Source: Catenovulum sediminis
GTDB taxonomy: Bacteria; Pseudomonadota; Gammaproteobacteria; Enterobacterales; Alteromonadaceae
Length of the DNA stretch: 64,000 bases
Direction: 5' to 3'
Assembly: GCF_007289895.1 (NCBI RefSeq)
Contig: NZ_CP041660.1
Location: 3,348,001 to 3,412,000 of the forward strand
Position 1 is the stretch's first letter, and every line of letters starts with the position of its first letter. Below, in pieces: positions 34,118 through 44,600 of this stretch. Both the position numbers and the translations under genes were made by a program. The notes under the pieces were generated by a model. That model worked only from the letters and a program-made list of their open reading frames with translations, made no database searches and was not told where the DNA came from.

Positions 34118-37100
34118 ATGAAGACAATTATTAGCCTGCAAATAAAATTATTAATGATTGTTTTATGTAGTTCGCTTTTCTCTGTAAGAGCCGAAGTGCC
34201 TGAACCTCAGATCACATTGTATGGGCAAGTTTTTAATCGCTATCATGGTATTGAAACGCGCTTGAACAGTGGGCAATTGCAATGGCAAATAAAAGCCTTA
34301 GACGGCTCAGCAAAGGTGCTAACTTATTCAACATCACTGAATGCAATCGGTGATGGGCAATTTGATTATCGTTTGGATATTCCACAAAGGTTGTTGGAAC
34401 AGGCTTTAACCCCATCTCTTATCACTGAAACAGTTGAACAACGGGCAATTGCAGTGGGTGAGGAGAGTCAGAACTATAGCCACAATCTTATTGCCATAGA
34501 CAATGTTCGTGCTTATGTCGTAAATGCCAATCAAAACCAGCTTAATTTAAGTCAGGCAAAACGCTCGCAACATATTCAGATTGATTTATATGTCTCTAAG
34601 CCGCCTGTTGACACAGACGGTGACGGTTTACCAGATAGCTGGGAACTGGGTTATTTTGGTGATACAACGAGTGCGATTGCAGACAATGATGAAGATGAAG
34701 ATGGATTGACTAACCTCGAAGAATATCAATTGTCGAGCGATCCGAGAGCCGAAACTGGCGATAACCGGATACCTACGTTAATTCGGGGCCAGGTGACATT
34801 AAGTGAACAAGGTTTTAGCTTACTGCAGCCCCAGGTATTAGATAGTGATACCTGGGATTGGAATATTGATGTCACTTTCAACCAAATAGATGAAAATTTG
34901 CAACTAAGCTATCTGGCAGGCGGTAGTTCAGATCTATCCAGCGGCACTGTTTTGGCTGCTGGCGACGTCGTCAAACTCAGTGATTTATTGTACGGACATG
35001 TTGTCGTTAAACATTTAGTAACCTCAATTGATGCGCAAGATTTAAGTCCGGATGTTTACGCAATACAAATCTTAGTTGATGACAAGGAACATCAAGCGGT
35101 CGTGATGGATATCAATGTTGATATTATGCGTTTGACGGATAATCAGGCAACAACATTACAAATGTGGTTAGATGCTTCTGTTGACCAAACGCTATTTGAC
35201 AGTTATGACAATCCGGATGCGGAAAGCACTTCTGACAGCGCTGAAGAATGGTTTGGCAGAGCCGGTCGCGGTAGTGAAATTGATTTATTACATCATATCG
35301 ATAATACGGGTTGGCAATGGGCTGATGTTGTGACTGCGCAAGACGGACCAAATGGTGAAAAAAGCATAAAACTAGATGGCAATCATTATCTCGAATCCTG
35401 GGCAGAAGAAGAAACGGATGATGCAATCCCGTTTCATTTTAATAATGAGCTGGGGTATTTTGCTGTTTTCAAAACCAACAGTGAATCTACGCAAATTCTA
35501 ACTCATGATACACAGGCTGAAATCGTTCTGACTGCACATGACGACCCTTATTATCCAAACAGACTGAGATTTTCCAGAGAAGGTTATCAATCTGTTTATG
35601 GTACCCGAACGGTGTCGAAAGATTGGAATGTCGCTGCGTTGTTTATTGATGATCAATCAACAAGCCTTGAGCTTAACGTCAAAAACTCGGGTGTTAACCA
35701 TGCGACTCAACAGCAATCAGCAGACGGTGATCCTTCAAATATTAATTGGGGAACCAGCCGGACGATTGGCGGTAAAATGATTGGCAGTGCAAATGATGAT
35801 AATTATCAAATGCAAGATCCCTTCACGGGCAGTTTAGGTGAGGTTGTGATGCTAAACTGTGGTGATTGTAAATCTGAAAAATGGCGTGTGTATGCGTATT
35901 TATATAGTAAATGGTTTGATCGTATCGTTGTTGACCATTCGCAAACGACTTACGCTGTGAATGCCCGCTCTGCGGTGGCTAACTTTATTGGCGCACCCAG
36001 TGATGCAGACGAAGAATATGAATCATTGGACGAAGCTATCTATTATTTAGGCGACCGGTTAGGCACTTTTGTCTCAGACGGTATCCAAAATTATCAAAAT
36101 CAATATGGACAGGATAAATCTTATATTTTCATCGGTGGCGCGGCGCATAATAAATTTGTAGGCGGCAGCCAGGACGATATTTTGGTTGCTGGGCGTGGCA
36201 GTGATTGGCTGACTGGCTTGGCTGGGTCGGATTTATTTGTTGTAACCAATGGAACCAGTGTGGTTGATTTTGATATATCTGAGGATGTATTAGATCTAAC
36301 GTTACTTTTTGATGTTGTCGATCCTGACATTCCACTTAGCAAATATATAAAGTTAGAGACGGATACGTTTGACACATATATATCGGTTGATGCAAACGGT
36401 GATGGTAGTGGTTACCATGATGCGAACATTGTGTTGTCTAATATTTCAATAAGAAACAACGAAATTAATAAATTATGGGCGCGCGGTGTGTTGCAAACCG
36501 GCGTTGTAAGACCTGATATAAAATTATACTTTAATCCTTCAGCAATCGGTGCACTGGAAGAAAAATCAAACGAAAGTATTGAGTTTGAATTAACAACAAA
36601 CGGTGTTCCTATGCCAACGGGTATGTCTGTGCCTATCTCAATAACGGGCAGTGCGGAATTCGGAGCTGACTTTTTATTGGAAGTTGCGCATTACGACCCG
36701 AACAACGCAGTTGAAAAAAATCAAGCAACCTCTGATTACAAATGGCATCCACTGACCAACAATGGCATCCCTTTAGATGTCGCTGAAAATGATACTGTGG
36801 TTAAGTTACGTATTACACCAAAAAAAGACAATATTTCTGAGCTTCCAGAAAACTTAACCATTCAACTGATGCCGCTGGACGTTTATGCAATCGGTGAAAA
36901 AGATTCAATTAGCTTCAGTGTTTCAGATGGATTACCGGATGTTTCTATTACGGCGACTAATACCAGTCTAATTGAGGGGCTCAATAAAGCTTCTCAGGTC
37001 ACCTTAACACGTGATGGTTCGTTAGATGTTTCGCTAAAAGTTAATCTGGAAATCGTGGGTTCAGCCGAAAATGGCAGTGATTATGGCTTTATCAGCAAAG

Positions 37101-38272
37101 AAATCACCTTTGCGAAAGGGCAATCCCAAACGAGTTTTGAAATTTTACCCTACGCCGATACATTAGATGAAAGCACCGAGTTTGTTGAAATTGTAGTCAG
37201 TGTTTCAGATAGTTATCAGATAGCGTCTTCATCGTCGGTAAAAATCGGTATTTTTGAGTCTGACGCGATAGTGGATACAGATAACGATGGCATGGATGAT
37301 ATGTGGGAAATTGAAAACGGGTTAAACTTCAATAAAGATGACCAGTTTGCCGACGCTGACGGTGATGGCTTAATTAATATCAAAGAATATGAACTTGCTT
37401 TAAATCCGAATTCTATTGATACGGATAATGACGGGATACCAGATAAGCAAGATCGTAGTCCCGATGATGCGACAGATGCGACAAAAATAACAAGTGTCGG
37501 TGTGCAGAGTGTTTTTGCTAAAGCAGAAAAAGTTATCACGATGCCATCAGATCAATTTGTATTGCAGCTTCAGACTCAGGCAAGCTTGGACAGCGGGGCT
37601 GTCGCCAGTGGTCTAGACGGTATTGGCGTGAGAATCCATTTTAATAGCCAAATTGTTAAATTTAATGAGTTCAAACAAATTTACGCAACCGACTTTGTTT
37701 ATCAATCTGCAACTGTAATTCAAGACTTTTCGGATTACGATAATAACCCACTGACTGATAGTTATATTGAGTTAAGGTGGTCTAAAACAACAGCAGATTG
37801 GCAATTACCTGACAATAAACTTGCTGCTGTAAGCTTTACAACTTTAACGTCACCAACATCCAGTGGTGTTATTTCGTTTAGCGCAAGTCAGCTCAGCGTT
37901 GGTTATGACTTTGTAACTCAACCGACTATTTTAATGGCGAGTGTTCAAAACCGGCTAGACCTGAACAACGATGGGCAAACTTCATCTGATCAGGATGCTT
38001 TAGCCGTTGTTCGCTACATGTCAGGTCTTCGAGGTTTAAAAGTTAACCAAGATATATCAGAGACAGGTTTTGATACTCAATTATCTGAAATGATGCCGTA
38101 TTTTGATTTAGATGCGAATGGTGAAATTAATGCACTAACGGACGGTCTTTTGTTGTCACGTTGCATGGCAGGTTATGAAGGTAGCGCATTGATAGACGGT
38201 ATTATTGATAGCGAATCCGGTCGTCAATTGCCTGATGTTATATTGCAATATTGTCGTCAATTTACTGAATAG
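34118..38272 (+). CDS. Calcium-binding surface protein with TSP3, RTX-like, Calx-beta, cohesin-like and dockerin-like modules
   Basis: 1384 residues, two bases after the previous stop. Signal peptide about 1-25. Modules: thrombospondin type-3-like calcium loops (about 164-210, DTDGDGLPDSWE); a LamG-like domain (about 345-590); a haemolysin-type GGxGxD-like stretch (about 668-710, GGSQDDILVAGRGSDWLTG); two Calx-beta-like domains (about 808-935 and 941-1048); a second TSP3 block (about 1052-1121, DTDNDGIPDKQD); a cohesin-like beta domain (about 1140-1275, GIGVRIHF); and a C-terminal dockerin-like pair of calcium loops (DLNNDGQTSSDQD near 1279 and DLDANGEINALTDG near 1332). The cohesin-like domain is visibly related to the small lipoprotein encoded next. 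A calcium-dependent connector in the surface assembly is a reasonable inference. Confidence 0.8.
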   Translation: MKTIISLQIKLLMIVLCSSLFSVRAEVPEPQITLYGQVFNRYHGIETRLNSGQLQWQIKALDGSAKVLTYSTSLNAIGDGQFDYRLDIPQRLLEQALTPSLITETVEQRAIAVGEESQNYSHNLIAIDNVRAYVVNANQNQLNLSQAKRSQHIQIDLYVSKPPVDTDGDGLPDSWELGYFGDTTSAIADNDEDEDGLTNLEEYQLSSDPRAETGDNRIPTLIRGQVTLSEQGFSLLQPQVLDSDTWDWNIDVTFNQIDENLQLSYLAGGSSDLSSGTVLAAGDVVKLSDLLYGHVVVKHLVTSIDAQDLSPDVYAIQILVDDKEHQAVVMDINVDIMRLTDNQATTLQMWLDASVDQTLFDSYDNPDAESTSDSAEEWFGRAGRGSEIDLLHHIDNTGWQWADVVTAQDGPNGEKSIKLDGNHYLESWAEEETDDAIPFHFNNELGYFAVFKTNSESTQILTHDTQAEIVLTAHDDPYYPNRLRFSREGYQSVYGTRTVSKDWNVAALFIDDQSTSLELNVKNSGVNHATQQQSADGDPSNINWGTSRTIGGKMIGSANDDNYQMQDPFTGSLGEVVMLNCGDCKSEKWRVYAYLYSKWFDRIVVDHSQTTYAVNARSAVANFIGAPSDADEEYESLDEAIYYLGDRLGTFVSDGIQNYQNQYGQDKSYIFIGGAAHNKFVGGSQDDILVAGRGSDWLTGLAGSDLFVVTNGTSVVDFDISEDVLDLTLLFDVVDPDIPLSKYIKLETDTFDTYISVDANGDGSGYHDANIVLSNISIRNNEINKLWARGVLQTGVVRPDIKLYFNPSAIGALEEKSNESIEFELTTNGVPMPTGMSVPISITGSAEFGADFLLEVAHYDPNNAVEKNQATSDYKWHPLTNNGIPLDVAENDTVVKLRITPKKDNISELPENLTIQLMPLDVYAIGEKDSISFSVSDGLPDVSITATNTSLIEGLNKASQVTLTRDGSLDVSLKVNLEIVGSAENGSDYGFISKEITFAKGQSQTSFEILPYADTLDESTEFVEIVVSVSDSYQIASSSSVKIGIFESDAIVDTDNDGMDDMWEIENGLNFNKDDQFADADGDGLINIKEYELALNPNSIDTDNDGIPDKQDRSPDDATDATKITSVGVQSVFAKAEKVITMPSDQFVLQLQTQASLDSGAVASGLDGIGVRIHFNSQIVKFNEFKQIYATDFVYQSATVIQDFSDYDNNPLTDSYIELRWSKTTADWQLPDNKLAAVSFTTLTSPTSSGVISFSASQLSVGYDFVTQPTILMASVQNRLDLNNDGQTSSDQDALAVVRYMSGLRGLKVNQDISETGFDTQLSEMMPYFDLDANGEINALTDGLLLSRCMAGYEGSALIDGIIDSESGRQLPDVILQYCRQFTE

Positions 38273-38285
38273 GTGTCGCCTAAAA

Positions 38286-38885
38286 ATGAATAATTTTTAC
38301 AAAGGTTTTGTTATTTTGTTGTCGCTAACGTTAATCGCATGTGGTGGCGGAGAGAGTAGTTATAAAGTTGATAATGGTAACGGCGGTGACCCTGTTAACC
38401 CGCCACCAGAGCCACCTGTGACAGAACCACCGGTTGAAAGTGAAGTAAAACAACAAAAGATCAGTAGTAGCACTTCTGAACTGAATGTCACACAGGGTGC
38501 TGAATTTGAAACCACTGTAATATACCAGACTGCACCTGAAGCTAAAGCGCTGGCCGGTGTAGGGATCAGGCTGCATTGGTCAAGCGAATATTTATCTTAT
38601 ATCGATTCTTCGCAGGTATATGCTAGCGGACTTTTAGGTGTAGGTGATATCGAGCGAGATACGCAGGATTATGACAATGATCCAACAACTGATAAATTTG
38701 TTGTATTGTCCTGGGCAGATTTACCGCAAGGGAAATGGCCATCTATTGCCGAACTACCTTTGAACCTAGCAAATGCTAAATTCAGCGCGCTTAAACAGGG
38801 GCAAACACAGGTTAATTTTAGCGCCTCTGCATTAGCCAGTAGTTATCAGTTTAAAGCGGATGACATTAAAATTAAGGTCGAATAA
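38286..38885 (+). CDS. Lipoprotein with a cohesin-like domain
   Basis: 199 residues from ATG 38286. An in-frame ATG at 38205 is rejected because it lies inside the previous gene and would bury the signal peptide. The N-terminus MNNFYKGFVILLSLTLIACGGG is a lipoprotein signal with lipobox LIAC. A Pro/Glu-rich linker follows, then a beta domain of about 140 residues: AGVGIRLHWSSEYLSY, the calcium-like DYDNDPTTDKFV, VLSWADLPQGKWP. This domain shares spacing and motifs with residues 1140-1275 of the upstream protein (GIGVRIHF, DYDNNPLTDSY, ELRWSK). It sits between the dockerin-bearing protein and the foldase, and its last A overlaps the next ATG (TAATG). It is likely an outer-membrane anchor, perhaps the partner of the dockerin-like module (inference). 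Confidence 0.8.
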   Translation: MNNFYKGFVILLSLTLIACGGGESSYKVDNGNGGDPVNPPPEPPVTEPPVESEVKQQKISSSTSELNVTQGAEFETTVIYQTAPEAKALAGVGIRLHWSSEYLSYIDSSQVYASGLLGVGDIERDTQDYDNDPTTDKFVVLSWADLPQGKWPSIAELPLNLANAKFSALKQGQTQVNFSASALASSYQFKADDIKIKVE

Positions 38886-39820
38886 TGCGCAGTATTTATT
38901 CGCATGTTCTTTGTCTATTAGCCGGCTGTATGGTAGGCGTTTTAGCTGTTTTGATCTACCAAAATAGAATGATTGCTGATCATTATATTGGTGAAACGTT
39001 AGTTGCCGAAGTTGGCTCTAAAGGCATTACTTTAAGCGAATTTAACAAGGTTTTAGCACAAAGAGGTGGCCAGTATCAGGCGAATGTCGATGTAAATGCT
39101 TTATTGGACGAAATGGTGTTACACACGGCTATTGTTCAATATGCAAAACAGCACAACCAAGATAAGTTATTTGAATATCAACAAGCGACCAATAATTTGT
39201 TGATAGGTAAAATTAAAGAGCAATTTTTAAATTCAGAATTGGCTAAAATAACGGTATCCGATGCCGAAATTGAAGCATTTTATAGACAAAATCATGCGGA
39301 CTTTACACAAGCCGAACAAACCCGGGTTGCCATGATTTATCAAGCGTTAAGTGAGAATCAAGAAAAACAACGAACCTTGCTGCAGCAAGTTAGTACCTCG
39401 GCATTAGAGATTGAGATTGCTAACGGCTTTGGTGCGTTGGCCGTTGAATATTCAGATCATCAAGCAAGTCGCTATCGAGGCGGGCACATTGGTTGGTTTA
39501 AAAAAGACTTAAAAACCTATTTACCGGTAGATGTCGTGGCTACAACTTATTCACTTGATATTGGACAAACCTCAGATGTTATCAAAGCAGACGATGGGTA
39601 TTATCTATTTAGGTTGTTAGATAAACGAGAATCCAGTGTAAAACCATTGCAAAAAGTGAAGGCTGAAATTCATCACAAAATCATTGTTGCTAAGCAAAAG
39701 GATATGAAACAACGTTTTGAAAATAAAATGCTGTCATCTATGTCGATTATTAAATACCTTGATAACTTACCCGAATTGGAAAACACAAAGAAGGTGAATG
39801 AACATCCACCTTCGTTTTAA
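38885..39820 (+). CDS. Membrane-anchored PpiC/parvulin-type peptidyl-prolyl isomerase
   Basis: 311 residues, overlapping the previous stop by one base. One N-terminal hydrophobic segment (about 8-28, LLAGCMVGVLAVLIY) acts as an anchor or uncleaved signal. A SurA/PrsA-like helical region follows (about 35-130), then a parvulin domain (about 140-260) with EYSDHQASRYRGGHIGWFKK and a family-typical DDGYYLFRLLDKRES. Parvulins of this kind catalyse proline isomerisation and chaperone exported proteins in the periplasm. As the last gene of the giant operon it is probably a dedicated foldase for the very large beta-rich exported proteins upstream (inference from position). A hairpin overlapping its stop codon may end the transcript. 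Confidence 0.88.
   Translation: MRSIYSHVLCLLAGCMVGVLAVLIYQNRMIADHYIGETLVAEVGSKGITLSEFNKVLAQRGGQYQANVDVNALLDEMVLHTAIVQYAKQHNQDKLFEYQQATNNLLIGKIKEQFLNSELAKITVSDAEIEAFYRQNHADFTQAEQTRVAMIYQALSENQEKQRTLLQQVSTSALEIEIANGFGALAVEYSDHQASRYRGGHIGWFKKDLKTYLPVDVVATTYSLDIGQTSDVIKADDGYYLFRLLDKRESSVKPLQKVKAEIHHKIIVAKQKDMKQRFENKMLSSMSIIKYLDNLPELENTKKVNEHPPSF
39790..39818 (+). terminator. Probable terminator at the end of the giant operon
   Basis: GAAGGTG (39790-39796) pairs with CACCTTC (39807-39813), followed by GTTTTAA. The hairpin overlaps the last codons of the ppiC-like gene. The T run is short. The convergent uxaC gene ends only 28 bases further on. Confidence 0.45.
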
Positions 39821-39848
39821 TGTTGCGAAATAAGAATGGTAAAGCGGC

Positions 39849-41279
39849 TTATTTAGTCAACTGATAAGCTTCTTTTGCCAGTCTATAAGACAGATCATAA
39901 GCTAAATCAAATGCGGCTGATTCTGTTAACCTATGTTCTGCTACCAACTGAGCCAAGAATCGGCAGTCAATCCGACGTGCGACGTCATGGCGTGATGGAA
40001 TGGATAAAAACGCGCGGGTATCATCATTAAAGCCCACGGTATTATAGAAACCAGCCGTTTCAGTTACATTGTGTCTGTATCTAAGCATGCCTTCTGGGCT
40101 GTCATGAAACCACCAGGCAGGTCCTAATTTTAAACAAGGGTAGTGTCCGGCAAGGGGGGCCAGTTCTCTCGCGTAAACTGATTCATCCAAAGTAAATAAA
40201 ATAATACGCAGGTCTTTTTCTGTACCATAGCGAGCCAGTAATGGACGTAAAGAATCGACAAAATCTGTGCGTCCGGGGATATCACAGCCTTTATCTAAAC
40301 CAAACTTTTCGAAAACTTGTTTATTATGGTTACGACGTGATCCGGGGTGTATCTGCATCACCATGCCATCTTCAGCGCTCATACCCGCCATTTCGGTTAG
40401 CATTTGCGCTCTAAACAACTCTTTTTGTTGTGCTGATGCATCACCAGACAATACAGTTGCAAACAGTTTTTCACATTCAACGCCAGATAAATCAGCTGTC
40501 AAAGCTGAAGGGTGTCCATGATCTGTGGCGGTTGCACCATGCGCACGGAAAAATGCACGTCGGTTTCTGAGTGCGTTTAAGTAACCTTGCCACGTGTGTA
40601 CATCTTCACCTGTTTGCTCAGCTAAATTCTGAATATTGCCTAAAAAATTTGGAATGTTCGGATCAACCACATCATCTGGACGGAATGTTGTTATTACTGT
40701 CTGATTTAAACCATCCGCTTTAATTTTAGCATGGTGTTTTAATGGATCTGTCGCGCCCTCAGTAGTGGCCAAAAGCTCGATATTAAAACGTTTTAATAAT
40801 GCTCTTGGTTTAAATGCATCTGAATTAAGTTGCTGATTTATTTTATGATAATAATCATCAGCATTAGCCAAACACAGGGTTTCGGTAAAGCCAAAAACTT
40901 CAGAAAAAACATAATCCATCCACATACGGGAAGGCGTCGCATGAAACAGGTGATAATGCGCAGCAAAAATGCGCCAAATTTTTAAATAATCAGTTTCAAC
41001 TTGGCCACCGTCAATTCTAGGAATACCTAACTCTTCAAGTTGAATACCTTGGCTGTACAGCATGCGGAAAACGTAATGATCTGGAATAATCAAAAGCTCC
41101 GTCGCGTTTTTGAAACATTCGTTGTTTGCAAACCAGCTTGGATCAGTATGACCGTGTGGGCTGATAATAGGCAAATCAGCAACAGTTTTATATAAAGCTC
41201 TGCTGAGTTCTCGCATTTTTGGATCTGCACTAAACAGTCGATCCGCATGCAAGTTGATAGGTTGGATCTGGCTGACCAT
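39849..41279 (-). CDS. uxaC: Glucuronate/uronate isomerase
   Basis: 476 residues, the usual length for UxaC (about 470). The enzyme interconverts D-glucuronate/D-fructuronate and D-galacturonate/D-tagaturonate in the cytoplasm, the first step of hexuronate catabolism. Sequence support: the N-terminal metal-site-like motif ISPHGHTDPSWFA, then NATELLIIPDHYVFRMLYSQG, HATPSRMWMDYVF, TTEGATDPL, HPGSRRNHN, and the C-terminal NDTRAFLSIPSRHDVARR, all characteristic of the family. It starts at ATG 41279 with AGAGGAAAT upstream. It is divergent from the TonB receptor gene. The promoter carries two ACCGGT palindromes, so it is probably co-regulated with the pectin genes. The substrate here is most likely galacturonate released from pectin (inference from context). 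Confidence 0.96.
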   Translation of the reverse strand: MVSQIQPINLHADRLFSADPKMRELSRALYKTVADLPIISPHGHTDPSWFANNECFKNATELLIIPDHYVFRMLYSQGIQLEELGIPRIDGGQVETDYLKIWRIFAAHYHLFHATPSRMWMDYVFSEVFGFTETLCLANADDYYHKINQQLNSDAFKPRALLKRFNIELLATTEGATDPLKHHAKIKADGLNQTVITTFRPDDVVDPNIPNFLGNIQNLAEQTGEDVHTWQGYLNALRNRRAFFRAHGATATDHGHPSALTADLSGVECEKLFATVLSGDASAQQKELFRAQMLTEMAGMSAEDGMVMQIHPGSRRNHNKQVFEKFGLDKGCDIPGRTDFVDSLRPLLARYGTEKDLRIILFTLDESVYARELAPLAGHYPCLKLGPAWWFHDSPEGMLRYRHNVTETAGFYNTVGFNDDTRAFLSIPSRHDVARRIDCRFLAQLVAEHRLTESAAFDLAYDLSYRLAKEAYQLTK

Positions 41280-41330
41280 TAGATTTCCTCTAAAACAAAT
41301 ATTTAATTGCTAATATAAAATTAAGACTCT

Positions 41331-41336
41331 ACCGGT
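41331..41336. promoter_or_regulatory. ACCGGT operator-like site, downstream of the uxaC promoter
   Basis: CTACCGGTGGA is an imperfect copy of the palindrome seen at 41355, 41612 and 51563. It lies in the uxaC leader between the promoter and the start codon. Confidence 0.6.
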
Positions 41337-41354
41337 GGACTAGATTTTATAGTG

Positions 41355-41396
41355 TGCTACCGGTGGCAATATATAGATTTTACATTTTTACGTCAA
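41355..41396 (-). promoter_or_regulatory. uxaC promoter with overlapping operator
   Basis: On the minus strand TTGACG (41391-41396) and TATATT (41368-41373) are separated by 17 bases. The operator TGCCACCGGTAGCA (41355-41368) follows immediately, covering the expected transcription start. This placement fits repression. The centre ACCGGT with a CpG in the middle is typical of LacI-family operators. Confidence 0.75.
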
Positions 41397-41579
41397 GGTT
41401 AATCTATATCTCATTTGGTTAACATATCGGTATATAAGCACTATTAGATGCTTGTGCTTGACGTTTATCTTTATTGACGAGTGGAAATAATGAATAGCGC
41501 GGTTTATTGTTACTTAAAAGTAATACTTAATTTGAACTGTTATAGAAAATAAAAGCAAAATAAACATAAAAATAACAAT

Positions 41580-41625
41580 TTGACAATCTAATTTAAATAG
41601 TGATATGTTTATGCCACCGGTGGCA
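41580..41625 (+). promoter_or_regulatory. Promoter and perfect operator of the first TonB receptor gene
   Basis: TTGACA (41580-41585), an 18-base spacer and TATGTT (41604-41609) form a good sigma-70 promoter. The perfect 14-base palindrome TGCCACCGGTGGCA (41612-41625) starts two bases after the -10 box, at the transcription start. The layout mirrors the uxaC promoter on the other strand, which supports one shared repressor. Confidence 0.8.
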
Positions 41626-41668
41626 ATTTATAGACGTTACATACACAAAATAAATCGGGGACAACTAA

Positions 41669-44600
41669 ATGAAACGTTGGAAATTTAATGCATTTGTTAT
41701 GGCAATGGCGATGAATTATCCCATTCACGTTATTGCCGCTGAAGATACGGAAGCAACTGAAGAGCAAGAAGAGCAAACCGAAATAATTGAAGTTAGAGGG
41801 GTTCAATACAGTGATCAAAAAGCCCGTCTAATAGAACGTGATAAAAAACAATTCAGTTCAGTTGTTTCAACTGATGATTTAGGCAACTTTGTCGATCAAA
41901 ACGTTGCAGAGTCATTAAGACGTATGCCCGGTGTAACCTTACAACGTTCTGAAGGTGAAGGTAAATTTGTTACGGTACGGGGGTTAGGTCCTGAATTTGT
42001 GTCTGTCAGTATGAACGGATCTCAAATGGCCGGCATGGGCGATGAGCGTAAAATTGGATTAGATGCACTGGCTGGTGACGCCTTAGGTTCAATCGAGGTG
42101 GTTAAAACATTGACACCTGATATGAACTTAAACTCTATTGGTGGGGCTGTAAATGTTAATGCTATCTCAGCATATGAACGCGGTAAAAATACCTTAAAAC
42201 TTAAACTACAGGACTCATACTCCGAGTTACGTGAAGCGCACTCACCAAAATTTACCATTGACGGTACGCAGTTTTTGTTTGACAAAAAAGTAGGACTTGG
42301 TTTTGTTGTATCGACAGAAAAACGCAGTACGGTTGTTAATGAGCAGCGTCACCATAGCACGAACAATATGGAATTTTATCAACAAGATTTCGGACAACCC
42401 GTTTTCGAAGTAGATGATAATGGTAATCTAGGCGATATCATTGACTATAGCGTTGGTGAAGAAAATCGAATATTAGCGCCGCAGGAATATGAAATTCGTC
42501 AAGAACTCGCTGACCGAACTCGTAACACAGCCGCTTTGAATGTTGAATACCGACCCAATGATGCTAACCAGTTTTATGTTCGCGGTAATTATGTTGAATA
42601 TACCGATGAAGATGTCGCTTATCGCGAATTCTATCGATTTAGAGCGGGCAGTGCAGGTACCGGTGAAACATTATACGTTAACCCTGATACAAAAGAATTT
42701 ATTATGTCGGATGCTGATCTGCAGCACCAATTTTTTATTCAGGAATCGACGAAAGAAACCACAACATTTAATTTTGGTGGTAAACATCAATTAAGGGATG
42801 CTTGGACAGTCAATTATGACTTTACGACTTCAGAAGCTGTCGAAGATGCAACTGGTGATCGCCGTGTGCAATTTAGAGAACGAGATCTTATTGTTTACGG
42901 TCAAGGGCATAAAGATCGAATTGACGCGCGGATTTTAACGCAAGATGAAGTATTAGATTATCGCACTGACTTGCAAATCATAAACCCTGATTATGAAAAT
43001 AATGATATTTATGGTATCGGCTTAACTAAAAACCCTTCGTCTACCAGTAATGTGACGCGTGGTGATATTAATAATCCAGCCAATCTTGAATTTGATAATG
43101 TGTTTTTAGAAGGCAGCAACCGAACGGATGAAATCAAAACATTCAATTTGGATGTTCAATATGATTTTATCGATTCAGATTGGTTCTATTATATTAAAGC
43201 TGGTATCGCAGCCAGTGATCGTGATCATGTAACCGACAAAAACCGCTGGAGCTATGAACCGGAAACCAGTTATTGTAATGACGGCGATGACACTTGTATT
43301 AATGCAATTGGTGCTAATCATCAAAACATTAAAGAAGACTTTGGTTTTGATGTTTCTATTCCAAAAAACAGTGATTTTCAATATCCATTTGTAAGCCGAG
43401 ATGCGCTTAATTATCTAGTTGATGCAATAGAGTACACAAAAGACATTGCGACTGAAGGTAAGCAAGGTTACGTCAGCTTAAGTAACGACTACGAATTAAG
43501 TGAAGATACTCAAGAAGCTTATGTGATGGGCGAAATGGAACTGGCAGATCGCCTGACTTTGATCACCGGTGTGCGTTATGTAGAAACAGAATATGCGTCT
43601 ACCGGTTATATGACCATACGTAATGATGAATTTGCTTTTGCCGGTTCAGCATTAGATGTATTCCAGCCACTGCCGCAAGCCTCAATTAAATACAGTGAAT
43701 TTTTCCCGAGCATGCATTTACGCTATGAACCGACGGAAAATCTGCTGGTACGGGGGGCAATTTGGACAAGTTATACCCGCCCATCATTTAAGCAAAGCCG
43801 AGCGTTTGCAAAAATGGATGATCGCGTATTTTTATGCTCACCAACCAGTACAGATGAACAACCCGATTGCCATGATAAGCCAGAAGAATTTGCAAACTAT
43901 TCAGCACTGGATTTGCAAGACTATACACTGGCACCGGGCAACAGTATCGACATAGGTAACCCAAATCTGATCCCGATGACGGCGACTAACTATGATGCTT
44001 CAATCAGTTGGTATCACTCAGAAGATCTATTTATGGAAGCCGCTGTTTTTTATAAAGATATTAAAAACTTTATTGTTGATGCGCGTGGCATTGACGGTCG
44101 TTTTGATACCTTGCCTATCTCTTTACCAATAAATCAAGTGACTGAGTTTATCATTCCTCAAGAGCAAACTCTGGCGAATATCAATATGACAATTAACGGC
44201 GATTCGGCAAAAGTTTTAGGGATTGAACTGAGTTATAACCAGTTTTTTGATTCAGGCTTTTTTATACAATCAAACGCGACCTTGCAAAGTAGTGAGGCGA
44301 CAGTTGATCCAACCGTTCGCAAAGGCACGATAGATTTACCAGAGCAAGCGGATGTAACGGCTAACTTAACGATTGGTTGGGAAAACGACGACTTTAATGT
44401 ACGCATTATTGGTAATTATCGCTCAGATATTCTGGAAGAAATAGGCGCTTGTCCTGATGCAACGGATAGCAAAGTAACTGTGCCAAATGGCGTCGATCCA
44501 AATGGTGTTGATTATTGCCGGGTTTGGTCAGATCAATACCAATCTAACCTTAAGACCATTGATTTTAAAGCTAAATATGATGTAGGCGGCGGATTGTCTG

